From Archangium sp. (GTDB lineage Bacteria; Myxococcota; Myxococcia; Myxococcales; Myxococcaceae): DNA of 7,597 nt. A program made the translations under genes and the position numbers. The stretch is taken from NCBI GenBank assembly GCA_016793585.1, contig JAEUJR010000469.1, positions 1 through 7,597 of the forward strand, written 5' to 3'. Shown piece after piece: positions 6,425 through 7,597 of the stretch (position 1 is the stretch's first letter; every line of letters begins with the position of its first letter). Below the pieces are notes generated by a model that was not told the origin of the DNA, ran no database searches, and worked only from the letters and a program-made list of their open reading frames with translations.

Positions 6425-6892
6425 TCATTTCGCGAAATTCTCAATTTCGGCCGCGGTCACGCTCAGCGACTGAATCGGGTTGGGCGCAGGCAACGAGCGC
6501 AGCCACGTCAGCCCCTCGTCGATGGTCTTGAACACCTTCATGTCGACGCCGCCCTGCGTCGCGAGGAAGAAGGCCGAGAGGCTGGTGCGGGCCACCACGG
6601 CGCCAAGGCCCTTGCTGCGAACGACGACTGCGCCGCCAAGGTTGGTCTTCTCGTACTTCTTCGACAGCCCCGCGCTGAACGTTCTCGTCTCTTCGTCCAT
6701 CGCCGTCATCGAGCTCAGGTTGTCCATCAACGACATCGAAGCGATGCGGCCGTACTTCGCCACCAGCGCGGCCTGAAAACCGTCGAGCTGCACGAGGTCG
6801 GCCTTCGCCGCCCCACGATACGAGGCCACCACCAGCGGCCCGGCCGAGCCCACAGTGAGGTTCTGCGTTTCAAAACCCAACTGCACCACCAT
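6425..6892 (-). CDS. Hypothetical cytosolic protein, possibly STAS/SpoIIAA-like fold
   Basis: The product is 155 residues with no signal peptide or membrane segment. The frame can extend to ATG 6922, but that start has no Shine-Dalgarno, whereas ATG 6892 has GGGAGG 4 nt upstream. 6892 is therefore preferred and gives MVVQLGFETQ. The central part has LDGFQAALVAKYGRIASMSLMDN, then a helix with AMDEETRTFSAGLSKKYEKT, a strand GGAVVVRSKGLGAVVARTSLSAFFL and a final strand/helix VDMKVFKTIDEGLTWLRSL. That alternating order, with an ending in which a K/VF-x-x-x-E-E/D-x-x-WL helix closes the domain, recalls small myxobacterial proteins with a STAS/SpoIIAA-like fold; this is inference from pattern only. 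No catalytic residues are apparent. It is divergent from glutamine synthetase and is followed by the leader/lipoprotein pair on the same strand after an 80-bp gap. Confidence 0.8.
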   Translation of the reverse strand: MVVQLGFETQNLTVGSAGPLVVASYRGAAKADLVQLDGFQAALVAKYGRIASMSLMDNLSSMTAMDEETRTFSAGLSKKYEKTNLGGAVVVRSKGLGAVVARTSLSAFFLATQGGVDMKVFKTIDEGLTWLRSLPAPNPIQSLSVTAAEIENFAK

Positions 6893-6896
6893 ACTG

Positions 6897-6902
6897 CCTC
6901 CC
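6897..6902 (-). promoter_or_regulatory. Shine-Dalgarno GGGAGG that sets the start at 6892
   Basis: GGGAGG on the minus strand sits 4 nt before ATG 6892. The competing start at 6922 has no purine-rich sequence in the right place, so the shorter protein is favoured. Confidence 0.6.
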
Positions 6903-6954
6903 AACAACTTGGAATCACTCATCAAGAGTGGATTGACCTAAATCTTCGTGAATC

Positions 6955-6982
6955 AAGGCTACCGACGCGTCGACTCAGCCTT
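6955..6982. repeat. Nested inverted repeat in the divergent region before glutamine synthetase
   Basis: Outer arms AAGGCT (6955-6960) and AGCCTT (6977-6982) enclose a perfect 10-bp palindrome CGACGCGTCG (6963-6972). It lies about 90 bp upstream of the glutamine synthetase start and about 63 bp upstream of the divergent gene's start, so it could be a regulator site for either. There is no T-run, which argues against a terminator. Confidence 0.4.
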
Positions 6983-7070
6983 CAGTTTGTGACATGGAGC
7001 GCAACCGTCAGGACCACAAGTTCGGCCTGACTTCTCGGCCGACCCAAGGCCCTTCGATGACGGAGCCCAC

Positions 7071-7597
7071 ATGACGACGACCCCTCCACTTCGTGACTTT
7101 CTCGAGATTCCCTACGAGCAGCTCGAGGAGATGAACCTGTCGGTGAAGCAGGCCCGACTGAACCGCGAAGCACCCGACAAGCTGCGCGAAGCCCGCATGA
7201 AGTATCTCACCGACGAGCGCCGCATCAAGGCGGTGACGGTGTGCTTCACGGACCTCGAAGGCCGGCTGCAGATGCTGGACTACGACAAGAAGTTCCTCCT
7301 CAAGAGCCAGGACAACCTGACGTTCGACGGCTCGTCGGTGCGTGGCTTCTCGGCGCAGCACGAGTCTGACCTTCGCCTGAACATCGACTGGTCGGCCTTC
7401 TACTGGCTGCCTGCCGACGTGTTCGGCCCCGGCAAGGTGCTGGTGTTCAGCGAGGTGCTCTCGCGCGACGGCTCGACGTACCCGAGCGACCTGCGCAGCC
7501 GCCTCAAGCAGTACGGCGAGCAGATCTTCGCGAAGGAGCAGCTCGTCTGTCACGTCGCGCCCGAGATCGAAGGCTTCCTCTTCCAGGGCAAAGACGC
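7071..7597 (+). CDS. glnA: Glutamine synthetase (3' end outside window)
   Basis: This is the N-terminal 175 codons of a glutamine synthetase, which makes glutamine from glutamate, ammonia and ATP in the cytosol. The beta-grasp domain is recognisable: VTVCFTDLEGRLQMLDY (about residues 55-71), FDGSSVRGF (85-93) and HESDL (97-101), followed by LPADVFGPGKVLVFSEVL and the start of the catalytic domain, APEIEGFLF (163-171), where the Glu residues correspond to metal-ligand positions. GGAG lies 5 nt before ATG 7071, supporting the start. FDGSS normally lies around residue 50-55 in bacterial GSI enzymes, so there is an N-terminal extension of about 30 residues, charged and probably helical. The Gly in PEIEG replaces the more usual aromatic residue. 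Whether it is the main nitrogen-assimilation enzyme or a variant paralogue cannot be told from this part; the symbol is by family only. Confidence 0.9.
   Translation, partial: MTTTPPLRDFLEIPYEQLEEMNLSVKQARLNREAPDKLREARMKYLTDERRIKAVTVCFTDLEGRLQMLDYDKKFLLKSQDNLTFDGSSVRGFSAQHESDLRLNIDWSAFYWLPADVFGPGKVLVFSEVLSRDGSTYPSDLRSRLKQYGEQIFAKEQLVCHVAPEIEGFLFQGKD

Noticed and set aside
6427..6438. 12-bp palindrome ATTTCGCGAAAT
   Set aside because: It codes for the last residues of the 6425-6892 gene, and there is no flanking evidence of a regulatory role.
7008..7553. Minus-strand open frame of 181 codons opposite glutamine synthetase
   Set aside because: It is the antisense shadow of a clear glutamine synthetase gene.

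Overview
The window is GC-rich DNA that most resembles a myxobacterium or related Myxococcota/deltaproteobacterium. This rests on strong G/C preference at third codon positions, several exported proteins and lipoproteins with Asp-Gly-Gly or Gly/Ala/Ser-rich stretches, a DUF2330 protein, and a lipoprotein-linked cytochrome-like domain of a kind common in that group. The organism assignment is inference from style, not from a marker gene.

Left part (1-3570, minus strand): an envelope operon read right to left. Its order is a small exported beta-rich protein (3570-3031), an M28 zinc-peptidase lipoprotein (3037-2063), a second small exported beta-rich protein (2066-1554) and, after a 90-bp gap, a large exported DUF2330 protein that runs off the left edge (1463-1). 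The first three genes overlap by 7 and 4 bp, so they are very probably translated as one unit. The two small proteins look like distant paralogues flanking the peptidase.

Middle (3702-4808, plus strand): a divergent gene for a probable lipoprotein. It has a long Gly/Ala/Ser linker with six consecutive xASAGG units, an Ig/PKD-like domain and a C-terminal cytochrome-c-like domain with an unusual C-x4-C-H motif. The 131-bp gap to the leftward operon must hold both promoters. Convergent to it (6236-4836, minus strand) is an orphan lipoprotein with a beta-sandwich-like N-terminal half and a propeller-like C-terminal half. Its base composition is clearly lower in GC than its neighbours. It is preceded 3 bp upstream by a 34-codon reading frame that has a very good Shine-Dalgarno sequence, while the lipoprotein itself has none.

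Right part (6425-7597): a 155-residue cytosolic protein of unknown function, possibly STAS/SpoIIAA-like (minus strand), divergent from the start of a glutamine synthetase (plus strand, truncated by the window edge) with an unusual N-terminal extension.

Apart from the glutamine synthetase and the small cytosolic protein, every gene appears to act at or outside the inner membrane. There are no tRNA or rRNA genes, insertion sequences or CRISPR arrays. I found no obvious defence or mobile system. The most unusual items are the overlapping peptidase/beta-protein unit, the C-x4-C-H lipoprotein and the leader frame before the low-GC lipoprotein.
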